Source of the DNA: an uncultured Nioella sp.
GTDB lineage: Bacteria > Pseudomonadota > Alphaproteobacteria > Rhodobacterales > Rhodobacteraceae
NCBI GenBank assembly: GCA_947495575.1
Contig: CANLZL010000003.1
Location: 62,001 to 126,000 of the forward strand
Length of the DNA stretch: 64,000 bases
Reading direction: 5' to 3'
The notes beneath the pieces were generated by a model. That model saw only the letters and a program-made list of their open reading frames with translations, had not been told where the DNA came from and made no database searches. Made by a program: the position numbers and the translations under genes. Shown in pieces: positions 54,693-64,000 of this stretch; position 1 is the stretch's first letter; each line of letters opens with the position of its first letter.

Positions 54693-56636
54693 TTGTCAAA
54701 CGAGACCACACCGATGCCCGACCTGCTTCCCGGCGCGCATATCGACTCCGCCAAATACGACGAAATGTATACCGCCTCGATCAACGATCCGGTGGCGTTC
54801 TGGGGCGAACATGGCAAGCGCATCGACTGGATCAAACCTTACACCAAGGTCAAAGACACGTCCTTTGCCCATGATGACGTTCATATCCGCTGGTATGAAG
54901 ACGGCACCACCAATGTCTCGGCTAACTGTATCGACCGCCACCTTGCGACCCGCGGCGATAAGACCGCGATTATTTTTGAGCCCGATGACCCAACCGAAGC
55001 CGCGCAGCACATCACCTATAACCAGTTGTCCGAAGAAGTCGGCCGCTTTGCCAATGTCCTGAAGGAACTGGGCGTCAGCAAGGGCGACCGGGTTGTGCTC
55101 TATCTGCCGATGATCCCTGAGGCCGCCTATGCGATGCTGGCCTGCACACGGATCGGTGCCATCCATTCCATCGTCTTTGCCGGCTTCTCTCCCGACGCCC
55201 TCGCGGCTCGGGTCAATGGCAGCGACGCCAAAGTTGTGGTCACCTCAGATGGCGCGCCACGCGGCGGCCGTGTTACCGAGCTGAAGGACAACGTGAACAA
55301 GGCGCTGCTGCACTGTTCTGACAAGGTGAAGTCGCTGGTCGTCAAGCGTACCGGCGGTCAGGTCGCCTGGGTCGAAAACCGCGACCACTGGTATCACGAC
55401 GTTGCCGCCACAGTCAGCGCAGATTGCCCCCCGGAAGAAATGAACGCAGAAGATCCGCTGTTCATCCTCTACACCTCGGGCTCGACCGGTCAGCCAAAAG
55501 GTGTGGTGCATACCACAGGCGGCTACCTCGTCTATGCCTCGATGACGCATGAGTATGTGTTCGATTACAAAGACGGCGACGTGTTCTGGTGTACCGCCGA
55601 TGTCGGCTGGGTCACTGGCCACAGTTATATCGTCTACGGCCCGTTGGCCAATGGTGCCACTACGCTGATGTTCGAAGGCGTTCCAACCTACCCCGACGCA
55701 GGTCGGTTCTGGGCGGTCTGTGAAAAGCACAAAGTTAATCAGTTCTATACCGCCCCCACCGCCATCCGTGCCCTGATGGGCAAAGGGCCGGAATGGGTCG
55801 AGAAATACGATCTGTCCGATCTGAAGGTGCTGGGCACCGTGGGTGAGCCAATCAACCCCGAGGCCTGGAACTGGTACAACAAGCATGTCGGCAAGGGGAA
55901 CTGCCCGATCGTCGACACCTGGTGGCAGACCGAAACCGGCGGTCACATGATGACGCCGCTGCCCGGCGCGCATCCGTTGAAGCCCGGCTCGGCCCAACGC
56001 CCATTCTTTGGCGTAAAGCCCTTGGTCTTGGAGCCAACTTCGGCTGATATTATCGAAGGCAACGGAGTCGAAGGCGTTCTGGTACTGGCAGATAGCTGGC
56101 CCGGTCAGATGCGCACGGTTTACGGCGATCACGACAGGTTTATCTCGGCCTATTTCTCGGACTACAAAGGCTACTACTTCACTGGCGACGGTTGCCGCCG
56201 CGACGAGGATGGCGATTACTGGATCACCGGCCGCGTCGACGACGTGATCAACGTTTCAGGCCACCGCATGGGCACTGCCGAAGTTGAAAGTGCACTTGTG
56301 GCGCATGAAACTGTCAGCGAAGCGGCTGTAGTAGGCTACCCTCATGAAATCAAAGGTCAGGGCATCTATTGCTATGTCACTTTGATGAATGACGAAGAAC
56401 CCTCGGATGAGCTGAAAAAGACGCTGTCCAATTGGGTCCGCGCTGAAATCGGACCAATTGCCAAACCCGACGTCATTCAATGGGCCCCTGGTCTGCCAAA
56501 AACCCGCTCGGGTAAGATCATGCGCCGCATCCTGCGCAAGATCGCCGAGAATGATTTTGGTTCCCTTGGCGACACCTCTACTCTTGCCGATCCTTCGGTC
56601 GTTGACGACCTGATCGAAAACCGGGCGAATAAGTAA
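54693..56636 (+). CDS. acs: Acetyl-CoA synthetase
   Basis: 647 residues, starting at TTG (54693) because AGGGAGAG lies at the right distance; the first ATG is seven codons later. Adenylate-forming motifs are [20 protein letters not shown], the Acs-specific [12 protein letters not shown] and the acylation-control lysine region [13 protein letters not shown]. The enzyme makes acetyl-CoA from acetate, ATP and CoA with AMP and pyrophosphate as by-products. adk follows with no gap. Confidence 0.96.
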   Translation: MSNETTPMPDLLPGAHIDSAKYDEMYTASINDPVAFWGEHGKRIDWIKPYTKVKDTSFAHDDVHIRWYEDGTTNVSANCIDRHLATRGDKTAIIFEPDDPTEAAQHITYNQLSEEVGRFANVLKELGVSKGDRVVLYLPMIPEAAYAMLACTRIGAIHSIVFAGFSPDALAARVNGSDAKVVVTSDGAPRGGRVTELKDNVNKALLHCSDKVKSLVVKRTGGQVAWVENRDHWYHDVAATVSADCPPEEMNAEDPLFILYTSGSTGQPKGVVHTTGGYLVYASMTHEYVFDYKDGDVFWCTADVGWVTGHSYIVYGPLANGATTLMFEGVPTYPDAGRFWAVCEKHKVNQFYTAPTAIRALMGKGPEWVEKYDLSDLKVLGTVGEPINPEAWNWYNKHVGKGNCPIVDTWWQTETGGHMMTPLPGAHPLKPGSAQRPFFGVKPLVLEPTSADIIEGNGVEGVLVLADSWPGQMRTVYGDHDRFISAYFSDYKGYYFTGDGCRRDEDGDYWITGRVDDVINVSGHRMGTAEVESALVAHETVSEAAVVGYPHEIKGQGIYCYVTLMNDEEPSDELKKTLSNWVRAEIGPIAKPDVIQWAPGLPKTRSGKIMRRILRKIAENDFGSLGDTSTLADPSVVDDLIENRANK

Positions 56637-57323
56637 ATGGTTGCGGAAACGATGACACGCCCCGTTAATCTGATCCTTCTCGGGCCTCCGGGCGCCGGGA
56701 AGGGCACTCAGGCCCGCATGCTGGAAGAGCGCTTCGGCCTTGTCCAGCTGTCAACCGGTGACCTTCTGCGCGGGGCCGTTGCGGCAGCAACGCCTGCGGG
56801 CCTGGCCGCAAAAGCTGTAATGGAAGCCGGCGAGCTGGTCTCGGACGAGATCGTGCTGGCCGTGCTGAAGGAACGTCTGGCCCAGCCGGATGTTGGCAAG
56901 GGTGTCATTCTGGATGGCTTCCCCCGGACCGAAGCTCAGGCCGAGGCGCTGGATGCACTAATGGATGAGACCGGCGGGAAAATCGACTGCGTCATTTCCC
57001 TTGAAGTCGAGGATGACGCCATGGTGGCCCGTGTATCGGGCCGCTACACCTGCGCCGGCTGCGGCGAAGGTTATCACGACGAATTCAAACAGCCTGCTAC
57101 GGCAGGGGTTTGTGACCAATGTCAGAGCACCGAGTTCTCTCGGCGCGCTGATGACAATGCCGAAACGGTGCGCACGCGCCTTGAGGCTTACCACACCCAA
57201 ACGGCCCCTCTGATCAGTTACTACCGCGGGCGCGGTACCCTGGTCGGGGTGCCTGCGATGGCCGATATCGACCAAATTGCCAAGGACCTTGGCAAAGTCG
57301 TTTCCGGCCTGATGAGGGGCTAA
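56637..57323 (+). CDS. adk: Adenylate kinase
   Basis: 228 residues; the ATG directly abuts the acs stop codon, and a second ATG 15 bp later (before TRPVNLILLG) may be the real start. P-loop GPPGAGKGTQ, STGDLLR and DGFPRTEAQAEAL are canonical. The long-form LID domain has four cysteines (CAGCGEGYHD and CDQCQSTEF) for a zinc. It converts AMP and ATP to 2 ADP, which would recycle the AMP made by Acs. This is distinct from the adk usually found in the ribosomal-protein operon; whether another copy exists cannot be seen here. Confidence 0.94.
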   Translation: MVAETMTRPVNLILLGPPGAGKGTQARMLEERFGLVQLSTGDLLRGAVAAATPAGLAAKAVMEAGELVSDEIVLAVLKERLAQPDVGKGVILDGFPRTEAQAEALDALMDETGGKIDCVISLEVEDDAMVARVSGRYTCAGCGEGYHDEFKQPATAGVCDQCQSTEFSRRADDNAETVRTRLEAYHTQTAPLISYYRGRGTLVGVPAMADIDQIAKDLGKVVSGLMRG

Positions 57324-57337
57324 AGCAAGAGGTTCGC

Positions 57338-57363
57338 CGGCGCCCGAGAGAACATGGGCGCCG
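57338..57363. other. Perfect inverted repeat between adk and the symporter genes
   Basis: CGGCGCCC and GGGCGCCG are separated by 10 bases. No T-run follows, so it is not a clear terminator; it may stabilise or attenuate the acs-adk transcript. Confidence 0.4.
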
Positions 57364-57425
57364 ACGATATTCCGGCCAGGGCACGCTTCCACACTCGCCA
57401 CGGCCAAAACAAAGGGAGAATAGCA

Positions 57426-57686
57426 ATGGCTGATAAGCCGTCCAATAACGAATATTGGTCTGCGAACATTCGCCTCGTCACCTATTGCATGGTGATCTGG
57501 GCGCTTGTTTCGTTTGGCTTCGGTATTCTGCTGCGCCCGATGCTGTCTGGCATCGCGGTTGGTGGCACCGATCTGGGCTTCTGGTTTGCCCAACAAGGTT
57601 CAATCCTCGTCTTCTTGGCACTGATCTTTTTCTATGCCTGGCGGATGAATGCTCTCGATCGCCAACACGGCGTCGACGAAGAATAA
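57426..57686 (+). CDS. DUF4212 small membrane subunit of the acetate-type symporter
   Basis: 86 residues from the ATG at 57426 (GGGAG before it); a longer in-frame start at 57354 lacks support. The N-terminal YWSANIRLVTYCMVIWALVS is the DUF4212 signature, and two membrane segments are present. Such proteins are encoded just before VC_2705-type sodium:solute symporters and probably form a complex with them. Confidence 0.9.
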   Translation: MADKPSNNEYWSANIRLVTYCMVIWALVSFGFGILLRPMLSGIAVGGTDLGFWFAQQGSILVFLALIFFYAWRMNALDRQHGVDEE

Positions 57687-57704
57687 TCCGGGGGAAAAGG
57701 AAAC

Positions 57705-59471
57705 ATGGATCAGTTCGTACTAAACTGGATTTTCATTGGGGCGACTTTCGCCGTCTATATCGGTATCGCCATTTGGGCGCGCGCCGGGTCGACCTCTGAA
57801 TTCTACGCCGCAAACCGCGGCATTAACCCGACCGTCAACGGTATGGCTACGGCGGCAGACTGGATGTCTGCGGCCTCGTTCATTTCGATGGCAGGTCTTA
57901 TTGCCTTTACCGGCTATGACAACAGCTCGTTCCTGATGGGCTGGACCGGCGGCTATGTTCTGCTGGCGATGCTGCTTGCGCCTTACCTGCGTAAGTTCGG
58001 CAAATTCACTGTACCAGAGTTCATCGGCGACCGTTTCTACAGCCCGACCGCCCGTATGGTGGCCGTGATCTGTCTGATCGTTTGCTCCGTGACCTATGTT
58101 ATCGGCCAGATGCAGGGTGTTGGCGTTGCCTTTTCTCGCTTCCTGGAAGTTGACAATACCACCGGTCTTCTGATCGGCGCAGGCGTCGTGTTCTGCTATG
58201 CAGTTTTGGGCGGCATGAAAGGTGTGACCTACACGCAGGTTGCGCAATATGTCGTTCTGATCATCGCCTACACCATCCCGGCGATCTTCATCTCGCTGCA
58301 GCTGACCGGCAACCCGATCCCGGCATTGGGCCTCTTCTCTGAGCATACTGCCTCAGGTGAACCTCTGTTGGCGCGTCTGGACACGGTTGTTCAGGAACTT
58401 GGCTTTGCTGAGTATACTGGCCACCACGGCTCGACTCTCAACATGGTGCTCTTCACCCTGTCGCTGATGATCGGTACTGCGGGTCTGCCCCACGTGATCA
58501 TTCGCTTCTTCACCGTCCCCAAAGTGGCTGATGCCCGTTGGTCGGCCGGTTGGGCGCTTGTGTTCATCGCATTGCTTTACCTCACCGCTCCTGCGGTTGG
58601 TGCCATGGCGCGTCTGAACCTGATCGACACCGTTTATCCCAATGGTACTGCCGAAGCGCCGATCGCCTATGAAGATCGCCCGCAGTGGATGGCCACTTGG
58701 GAAGAAACCGGTCTGTTGACCTTTACCGACGCCAATGATGACGGTCTGATCCAGTGGTACAACGCAGGCTCTGACAGCTTTGCCGCAACCGCAGAAGAGC
58801 GTGGTTGGGCCGGTTCAGAACTCAACGTGAACCGCGATATCCTCGTGCTGGCCAACCCTGAGATTGCAAACCTTCCTGGTTGGGTAATCGCCTTGGTTGC
58901 AGCGGGTGGTCTTGCCGCGGCTCTGTCCACGGCGGCGGGTCTGTTGCTTGCTATCTCGGGTGCGATCAGCCACGACCTTATCAAAGGTCAGCTGAACCCA
59001 AGCATTTCGGAATCTGGTGAACTTCTCTGGGCACGTATCGCTATGGCGGGTGCTATCGCTGTGGCTGTTTATCTGGGCCTAAACCCTCCGGGCTTCGCTG
59101 CTCAAACCGTGGCACTTGCCTTCGGTCTGGCCGCCGCGTCGATCTTCCCGGCTCTGATGATGGGTATCTTCTCCAAGCGCGTGAACAATCACGGCGCTGT
59201 GGCGGGGATGCTGGCGGGTCTTCTTGTAACCCTGCTCTACATCTTCTTGCACAAAGGTTGGTTCTTCATCCCAGGTACCAACAGCTTCTCCGATGCAGAT
59301 CCCCTGCTCGGTCCGATCAAGTCGACCTCGTTCGGCGCAATCGGTGCGATGGTGAACTTCGCAGTAGCTTACGCGGTGTCCAATTCTACGGAAGAACCTC
59401 CGCAGGACATCCAGGATCTTGTCGACAGCATTCGTGTGCCTCGCGGCGCCGGTGCAGCCGTCGACCACTAA
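57705..59471 (+). CDS. Sodium:solute symporter, acetate-permease-like
   Basis: 588 residues with about 13 membrane segments. SSS-family features are FYAANRGINPTVNGMATAAD near the N-terminus, then SFISMAGLIAFTGYD and GLPHVIIRFFTVP. An insert around 58640-58830 is characteristic of the VC_2705 subgroup partnered with DUF4212. The acs gene upstream makes acetate the likely substrate. A perfect GC-rich hairpin (GGGGCCTGC / GCAGGCCCC, 59481-59503) follows the stop codon. Confidence 0.9.
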   Translation: MDQFVLNWIFIGATFAVYIGIAIWARAGSTSEFYAANRGINPTVNGMATAADWMSAASFISMAGLIAFTGYDNSSFLMGWTGGYVLLAMLLAPYLRKFGKFTVPEFIGDRFYSPTARMVAVICLIVCSVTYVIGQMQGVGVAFSRFLEVDNTTGLLIGAGVVFCYAVLGGMKGVTYTQVAQYVVLIIAYTIPAIFISLQLTGNPIPALGLFSEHTASGEPLLARLDTVVQELGFAEYTGHHGSTLNMVLFTLSLMIGTAGLPHVIIRFFTVPKVADARWSAGWALVFIALLYLTAPAVGAMARLNLIDTVYPNGTAEAPIAYEDRPQWMATWEETGLLTFTDANDDGLIQWYNAGSDSFAATAEERGWAGSELNVNRDILVLANPEIANLPGWVIALVAAGGLAAALSTAAGLLLAISGAISHDLIKGQLNPSISESGELLWARIAMAGAIAVAVYLGLNPPGFAAQTVALAFGLAAASIFPALMMGIFSKRVNNHGAVAGMLAGLLVTLLYIFLHKGWFFIPGTNSFSDADPLLGPIKSTSFGAIGAMVNFAVAYAVSNSTEEPPQDIQDLVDSIRVPRGAGAAVDH

Positions 59472-59480
59472 GACCCCTCC

Positions 59481-59503
59481 GGGGCCTGCCCCCTGCAGGC
59501 CCC
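59481..59503 (+). terminator. GC-rich hairpin after the symporter gene, possible terminator or attenuator
   Basis: A perfect 9-bp stem around CCCCT, but without a T-run. It could reduce read-through into the DUF294 gene. Confidence 0.45.
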
Positions 59504-59573
59504 TCCCACAAGAACGGCGCATCCCGGCATCTGCCGGGGCGCGCCAACCGACAGGGCCCAAGGATCAGCCAAA

Positions 59574-61388
59574 ATGCCAGAGACCATCTTACAGATCCTG
59601 TCCCGCACTCATCCCTATGACAGCCTGACCGCCGAAGAAGTGACCACACTTGCTGGCAGTGTCACCGATTTGGAAATCACCAAAGGCGAAGCGGTCTACG
59701 AGTTTGCGGAAGAATTGCCTGCGCTCTACTTGATTCAATCCGGCGAAGTGGAAGTGACCGATGAAAGCGGAGAGGTCGTTTCGATCCTCGGCCCCGGCAA
59801 CTCCTTCGGCGAACGTGGCCTGATGCGCGGTGGACGCGCCGCCACCAATGCACGCGCGATTTCGACTAGCCACCTCTTGGCTATTCCTGCGCCGACCTTC
59901 CTCAATCTTGTTGAAATTCATCCGCATGTCGCGCGTTTTTTTGATCGCGCCCGTCCGGCCCGCGCCAAACAATCCGATATTGCCACCCAAACGCTGGCCG
60001 AGATGATGACACGCGATCCAGCGACCTGCACGCCAGACCTTCCGGCACAACAGGCAGCACGACAGATGCGTGAGGCCGGCGTCAGTTCCCTCATGGTAAC
60101 CGAGGGGGGCGACGTATCCGGCATCGTCACGCAACGCGACCTTGCCAATAAAGTACTCGCCGAAGGCCTGCCCTTAAACACACCTGTCGCACAGATCATG
60201 ACATCAAACCCTCTGACCCTGCCGCCCTCGGCCCTGGTGTCAGACGTTCTGCACGCGATGGTCGAACGCGGGATCAAACAAATGCCGGTGGTCGACAATG
60301 GGGATCTTGTCGGCATCCTGACGCAAACTGATCTGACCCGTTTTCAGGCAATGTCCTCGGCCGGACTGATCCGCGATATCGCAGCCGCGCCTGATATCGC
60401 AAGCCTTTCAAAAATCGTGCACCATATACCACAATTGTTGGTGCAACTGGTTGGTGCCCATAATGCCCACCAAATCGTTACACGCCTGATCACCGATATC
60501 GGCGATGCCACGACAAGGCGGCTCCTGGCGATGGCCGAAGAGAAACTTGGCGCGCCGCCAGTGCCCTATCTTTGGCTGGCTTGTGGCAGTCAGGGCCGGC
60601 AGGAGCAAACCGGCGTGTCGGACCAAGACAACTGCCTGATCATTGATGATGCGATGACATCCGCAGATGACGCCTATTTCGCGGCCCTGGCCAAATTCGT
60701 CTCGGATGGGTTGGATGTGTGCGGCTACTTCTATTGCCCCGGTGACATGATGGCGACTGCCAAACGCTGGCGCCAACCTCTGAGCGTTTGGCGTGGCTAT
60801 TTCCAGAATTGGATCAATAAGCCTGATCCCGAGGCGCAGATGTTGGCCAGTGTCATGTTCGACCTACGCCCTATTGGCGGCACGGAAAGCCTGTTCGACA
60901 ACCTGCAGGCCGACACTTTGGCCGCCGCCGCAAAGAATTCTATCTTTGTGGCCCATATGGTCTCGAACTCTCTCAAGCACACGCCGCCCCTTGGCCTTTT
61001 CCGCGGCTTTGCCACTGTGCGCTCGGGCGAACACAAAAATACGCTCGACCTCAAGCATAATGGCGTGGTGCCCATCGTCGACCTCGGTCGCATTTATGCA
61101 CTTCAGGGCCAGATTTCCGCCGCCAATACCCGCGCCCGGCTGGAGGCGGCAATCGACACCGGTCAAGTTTCCCCGACAGGGGGCCGTGACCTTCTGGATG
61201 CCTATGATATGATCGCTGAAACACGGCTTCAGCATCAGGCAGAACAAATCAAACGCGGTGAAAAACCTGACAACTTCATGGCCCCTACGGACCTGTCGGA
61301 TTTTGAACGCAGCCATCTGCGCGACGCTTTTGTTGTGGTGAAAACCATGCAATCCGCGGCCTCTCAGGGCCGGGGCATAATGAATTAA
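59574..61388 (+). CDS. cNMP-binding / CBS / DUF294 nucleotidyltransferase-like protein
   Basis: 604 residues. A cyclic-nucleotide-binding-type domain covers residues 15-130 (SGEVEVTDESGEVVSILGPG). Two CBS domains follow at about 145-265 (MTRDPATCTPD; MTSNPLTLPPSA). A GlnD-like nucleotidyltransferase domain has GSQGRQEQTGVSDQDN near residue 337, and a DUF294 C-terminal helical domain ends the protein. It is regularly encoded with acetate symporters and a DnaQ-like exonuclease and is thought to sense a nucleotide and regulate uptake; the activity is unknown. Confidence 0.9.
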   Translation: MPETILQILSRTHPYDSLTAEEVTTLAGSVTDLEITKGEAVYEFAEELPALYLIQSGEVEVTDESGEVVSILGPGNSFGERGLMRGGRAATNARAISTSHLLAIPAPTFLNLVEIHPHVARFFDRARPARAKQSDIATQTLAEMMTRDPATCTPDLPAQQAARQMREAGVSSLMVTEGGDVSGIVTQRDLANKVLAEGLPLNTPVAQIMTSNPLTLPPSALVSDVLHAMVERGIKQMPVVDNGDLVGILTQTDLTRFQAMSSAGLIRDIAAAPDIASLSKIVHHIPQLLVQLVGAHNAHQIVTRLITDIGDATTRRLLAMAEEKLGAPPVPYLWLACGSQGRQEQTGVSDQDNCLIIDDAMTSADDAYFAALAKFVSDGLDVCGYFYCPGDMMATAKRWRQPLSVWRGYFQNWINKPDPEAQMLASVMFDLRPIGGTESLFDNLQADTLAAAAKNSIFVAHMVSNSLKHTPPLGLFRGFATVRSGEHKNTLDLKHNGVVPIVDLGRIYALQGQISAANTRARLEAAIDTGQVSPTGGRDLLDAYDMIAETRLQHQAEQIKRGEKPDNFMAPTDLSDFERSHLRDAFVVVKTMQSAASQGRGIMN

Positions 61389-61404
61389 TGAAAGACACGC
61401 GCTT

Positions 61405-61926
61405 ATGTTCCTGACACTCATCGCTGTATTTGCCGCCGGTTTTGCCGGGGCTGGCCTCGCCATGGCACTGCGCTTTTCCTTCAAAGCCCTGCCGAAGTGG
61501 ATCGTCCCATTGTTTGCGGGCTGTGCAATGATCGCGGCCACGATCTCAACCGAATACACATGGTACAACAACACGTCCGACAGCCTGCCCGAAGGAATGG
61601 AAGTCATCGCCACCCGAGAACACTCTGCCTGGTGGCAACCATGGAGCTTTGTGCGCCCCTATACCGATGGTTTTATAGCCCTAGACACCGCGTCGGCCCG
61701 CGATCATGCCGAACTGCCCGACGTGCAACTGGTCAATCTATATGTCTACGGCCGTTGGGCCGCCATTACCGAAGTCCCTATGGCCGTCAATTGCGTGGAA
61801 GCTCAGCAAATGACCCTTATCGACTTGCCTGATCTCAGCCCCGAAGCCTTGGAAAGCGCCAATTGGGTCGCCTTGCGCGAAGACGACCCTTTGAATGCCG
61901 CTCTTTGTGAGGGCTCCACCGGCTGA
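61405..61926 (+). CDS. Membrane protein of unknown function in the acetate block
   Basis: 173 residues. Two hydrophobic segments occupy residues 1-20 and about 31-50, and the remaining 120 residues should be periplasmic. Family unknown to me. It lies between the DUF294 and exonuclease genes with short gaps, so it is probably part of the same transcript. Confidence 0.75.
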   Translation: MFLTLIAVFAAGFAGAGLAMALRFSFKALPKWIVPLFAGCAMIAATISTEYTWYNNTSDSLPEGMEVIATREHSAWWQPWSFVRPYTDGFIALDTASARDHAELPDVQLVNLYVYGRWAAITEVPMAVNCVEAQQMTLIDLPDLSPEALESANWVALREDDPLNAALCEGSTG

Positions 61927-61960
61927 CATTTCGAAGCGGGAAAGAGGAGGCCCGCGACCC

Positions 61961-63934
61961 ATGTTCATGCATCTTAGTCTGCGTTTGCGGATCTTCCTGT
62001 TCTTCGCGTTTTTGGCTTTTGGCGGATCGGCCCTGATCGCTGCTGGCCTGACCCTCGGATATAACCGTCTTGATATTCCCGGCACCGGCTCTGGCTTTCT
62101 GATTTCAGGGCTTGTCGCCTGCGCCGCCTTGATCGGCCTGTCGACCTGGGTCTGGATACTATTTGATGAAAACGTGGCCCGCCCCGTCGAGCGTCTGGCC
62201 GCTGAGATGCGCACCCGTGCGCATACCGATGTAGAGGCTGAAATTGACCATGCCCCGGCCCGCTACCTCGGTGATCTGGCCCCAGCCGCAGCTGCTGTTG
62301 CCGAACATCTGACTGAAACCCGAAATGCGCTGGCCCTTGCTGTGGGTCGGGAAACTGCCCAGCTAAACCTTGAAAAATCACGGCTTGAGATGCTTTTGGC
62401 GGAATCTCCTGATGGTGTTTTGTTCTGCACTCCTGACCACAAGGTCGCGCTTTATAACGCTCGCGCAGCCGAAGTATTGCGTCACGCTGAGGCGCTTAGC
62501 CTTAATCGGCCCATTGCCCACATCCTGATGGCAGCGCCAATTCGTCAGGCATATGATCGGCTTTTGGCTGAGGAGAGTAGCGAAAGCGCCGATATTGTCT
62601 GTGCCACCCGGCGAGGCGGGCGCATCATCGAGGCGCGCTTGCGACTTCTGTTCCTCGAAGGGCAAGAAACCAAAACGCCGGGATACATCCTTTCTCTCAG
62701 CGACACTGGCGCCGACCTGAAAATCCATGCAGAGCGCGCTGCGCTGTTTAACCGTGTCCTTGATGGTGTGACCGAAGCATCAACTGAATTGCCCGCGCCG
62801 TTGGCGGAACTGATTCAGGAAGTATCAGCCGCCAAGGCAACCACCGATGCCCTTTGGTGGCCAATGGAAGTTCTACCGATTTCAGGTCTGGCCCCTGCCC
62901 TGCGCGCTCGATTGGCCCGCAAAGACATTGCTTTGACAACGGATTTGCCCGATCGGCGCATTCGTTGCGACGGCTACGCAATAACACGACTTTTAGAGCG
63001 ATTGGCCCTCGGTTGGGCCGGGTCGGGTGCCACAACAGTGACGCTTGCGGCAGATCTTTCTGATACGCATGCAAGCCTTCGACTAGGGTCCGATGCAGAC
63101 ACACCAAGTAAGTCCACGATGGCCGAGTGGCTGTCTGCCCCCCTTGCGCCGGGATTTGCTGGGTTTTCAGGCCGCGACGTCGAAGTCACGCACGGCACGC
63201 GCGTGGCGCTATCGGATGGGCAGATCACGATAACTTTGCCATTGGCGAACCCCTCCCGGTCCGCAGCGCCACGCAAGGTCCAATACGATTTCGACCTTCT
63301 GCACGCAGAACTACCCCACAGCCTAAGGGACGCCAAACTGCGCCAACTTAATTTCGTGATCTTCGACACCGAAACCACTGGCCTGAATCCGCAGGTGGAT
63401 GAAATCTGCCAGATCGCGGCAGTGCGCGTAGTGAATGGAAAGCTGCGCGCGGATGAGCGCTTTGATATGTTGGTCAATCCCGGTCGAAAGATCCCTTCGG
63501 CCTCAACTGCGGTGCATCACATCACGGATGAAATGGTGGCTGATGCTCCTGATGTGGCCACCGCGCTTACCCGCTTTCACAGCTTCGCTGATAACGCGAT
63601 TCTCGTCGCTCATAATGCACCGTTCGATATGGCCTTTTTGCAGCGGCGCGAAGCCGAGATAAGGCGACGTTTCGATCAACCCATTCTCGATACTGTTCTA
63701 CTATCGGCAATCCTCTTCGGCCAATCCGCTGAACATACACTGGATGCTGTCTGCGACCGTCTGGCTATCGTCATTCCCGAAGAAGATCGTCATACAGCGA
63801 TAGGCGACGCCATCGGCACCGGAGACGCGTTTGCCAAGATGATTCCGATGCTCGAAGCGGCAGATCTGCCTACATTGGGAGCAACGATCGAGGCCTTTGA
63901 CCGACACAGCCGGTTAATCGGCCATTTGAATTGA
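61961..63934 (+). CDS. Sensor-like membrane protein fused to a DnaQ-type 3'-5' exonuclease
   Basis: 657 residues from the ATG at 61961. Two membrane segments (about 10-30 and 45-68) precede a HAMP-like helix. Then comes a PAS-like region (LLAESPDGVLFCTPDHKVAL). A stretch resembling a degenerate kinase ATPase domain lies at about 350-440, without a recognisable H-box. The C-terminus is a DEDDh exonuclease: FDTETTGLNPQ (about 467), HNAPFDMAFL (about 550) and HTAIGDAIGTGDAF (about 610). The linkage to DUF294 and the symporter recurs in proteobacteria. Its substrate is unknown. Confidence 0.88.
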   Translation: MFMHLSLRLRIFLFFAFLAFGGSALIAAGLTLGYNRLDIPGTGSGFLISGLVACAALIGLSTWVWILFDENVARPVERLAAEMRTRAHTDVEAEIDHAPARYLGDLAPAAAAVAEHLTETRNALALAVGRETAQLNLEKSRLEMLLAESPDGVLFCTPDHKVALYNARAAEVLRHAEALSLNRPIAHILMAAPIRQAYDRLLAEESSESADIVCATRRGGRIIEARLRLLFLEGQETKTPGYILSLSDTGADLKIHAERAALFNRVLDGVTEASTELPAPLAELIQEVSAAKATTDALWWPMEVLPISGLAPALRARLARKDIALTTDLPDRRIRCDGYAITRLLERLALGWAGSGATTVTLAADLSDTHASLRLGSDADTPSKSTMAEWLSAPLAPGFAGFSGRDVEVTHGTRVALSDGQITITLPLANPSRSAAPRKVQYDFDLLHAELPHSLRDAKLRQLNFVIFDTETTGLNPQVDEICQIAAVRVVNGKLRADERFDMLVNPGRKIPSASTAVHHITDEMVADAPDVATALTRFHSFADNAILVAHNAPFDMAFLQRREAEIRRRFDQPILDTVLLSAILFGQSAEHTLDAVCDRLAIVIPEEDRHTAIGDAIGTGDAFAKMIPMLEAADLPTLGATIEAFDRHSRLIGHLN

Positions 63935-63949
63935 CGACCGCGCGGAAAC

Positions 63950-64000
63950 ATGGACCGCATTGTGACACAGACTGGAGATATCGATATGGCCCGTGTGCCG
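63950..64000 (+). CDS. Possible start of the next gene (partial)
   Basis: An ATG at 63950 opens a frame that is uninterrupted to the window end (MDRIVTQTGDIDMARVP). The second ATG at 63986, with GGAG upstream, is the more likely start. Too short to identify. Confidence 0.3.
   Translation, partial: MDRIVTQTGDIDMARVP

Noticed and set aside
54326-54874. Overlapping ORFs in the acs leader
   Set aside because: No ribosome-binding site, low-quality composition, and one runs into acs in another frame.

Overview
The window looks like a chromosomal segment of an alphaproteobacterium of the Rhodobacteraceae (Roseobacter group). The evidence is the divergent RegB / SenC-RegA redox cluster followed by ahcY, the addB-murU-amgK-tsaE-divL-like block, the hemD / COG4223 / hemY block beside tsaD-gpsA, and an acetate-uptake block (acs, adk, DUF4212 + sodium:solute symporter, DUF294, DnaQ-type exonuclease). 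Codon use is GC-rich in almost all of it. All gene calls come from reading translations and motifs; no database search was run.

Layout. 1-6.8 kb (minus strand): the start of addB, the peptidoglycan-recycling pair murU/amgK, tsaE, a PAS-only DivL-like protein and the redox sensor kinase regB. 7-14 kb: senC, regA and a lipoprotein; a LysR regulator divergent from a tiny ORF; a GNAT and an HD-phosphohydrolase gene; a Gly/Lys-rich 35-residue ORF; ahcY, an extensin-like protein and DUF2853. 14.5-21.4 kb: DUF1761, EVE, YciI, gpsA and tsaD on the minus strand, then hemD, a mitofilin-like protein and hemY on the plus strand. 38-64 kb: copA-cueR with a textbook CueR operator, an otnK-otnC-otnI tetronate cluster with mgsA, a pseudouridine synthase, a fused CoA-transferase, glpD-glpK, a short Ldh_2-like protein with a LysR regulator, and the acetate block.

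Between 21.55 and 37.96 kb lies an integrated element of about 16.4 kb. It has cut a chromosomal tRNA-Thr(CGU) gene inside its anticodon loop: 38 nt of 5' half stand at 21523-21560 and the 3' half at 37956-38001, sharing an 8-bp core. Just inside the left end the element carries a complete, different tRNA-Thr(CGU), which probably replaces the broken one. The element encodes a tyrosine integrase, an AlpA-like small DNA-binding protein, a primase-helicase and unknown proteins on its left side. Its right side is defence cargo: a 5mC methyltransferase, a McrB-like GTPase, a McrC-like nuclease and a Vsr endonuclease (a LlaJI-like GTP-dependent restriction system), then a two-gene module of a DGQHR-like protein and a HEPN protein in AT-richer DNA, then a second, ApeA-like HEPN protein. 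Repeats of TTAGTAGGG at both ends look like integrase arm sites, and the left end has an unusually structured non-coding stretch.

Most likely novelty: the anticodon-loop integration with a carried replacement tRNA, and the DGQHR-like + HEPN pair as a possible uncharacterised defence system.
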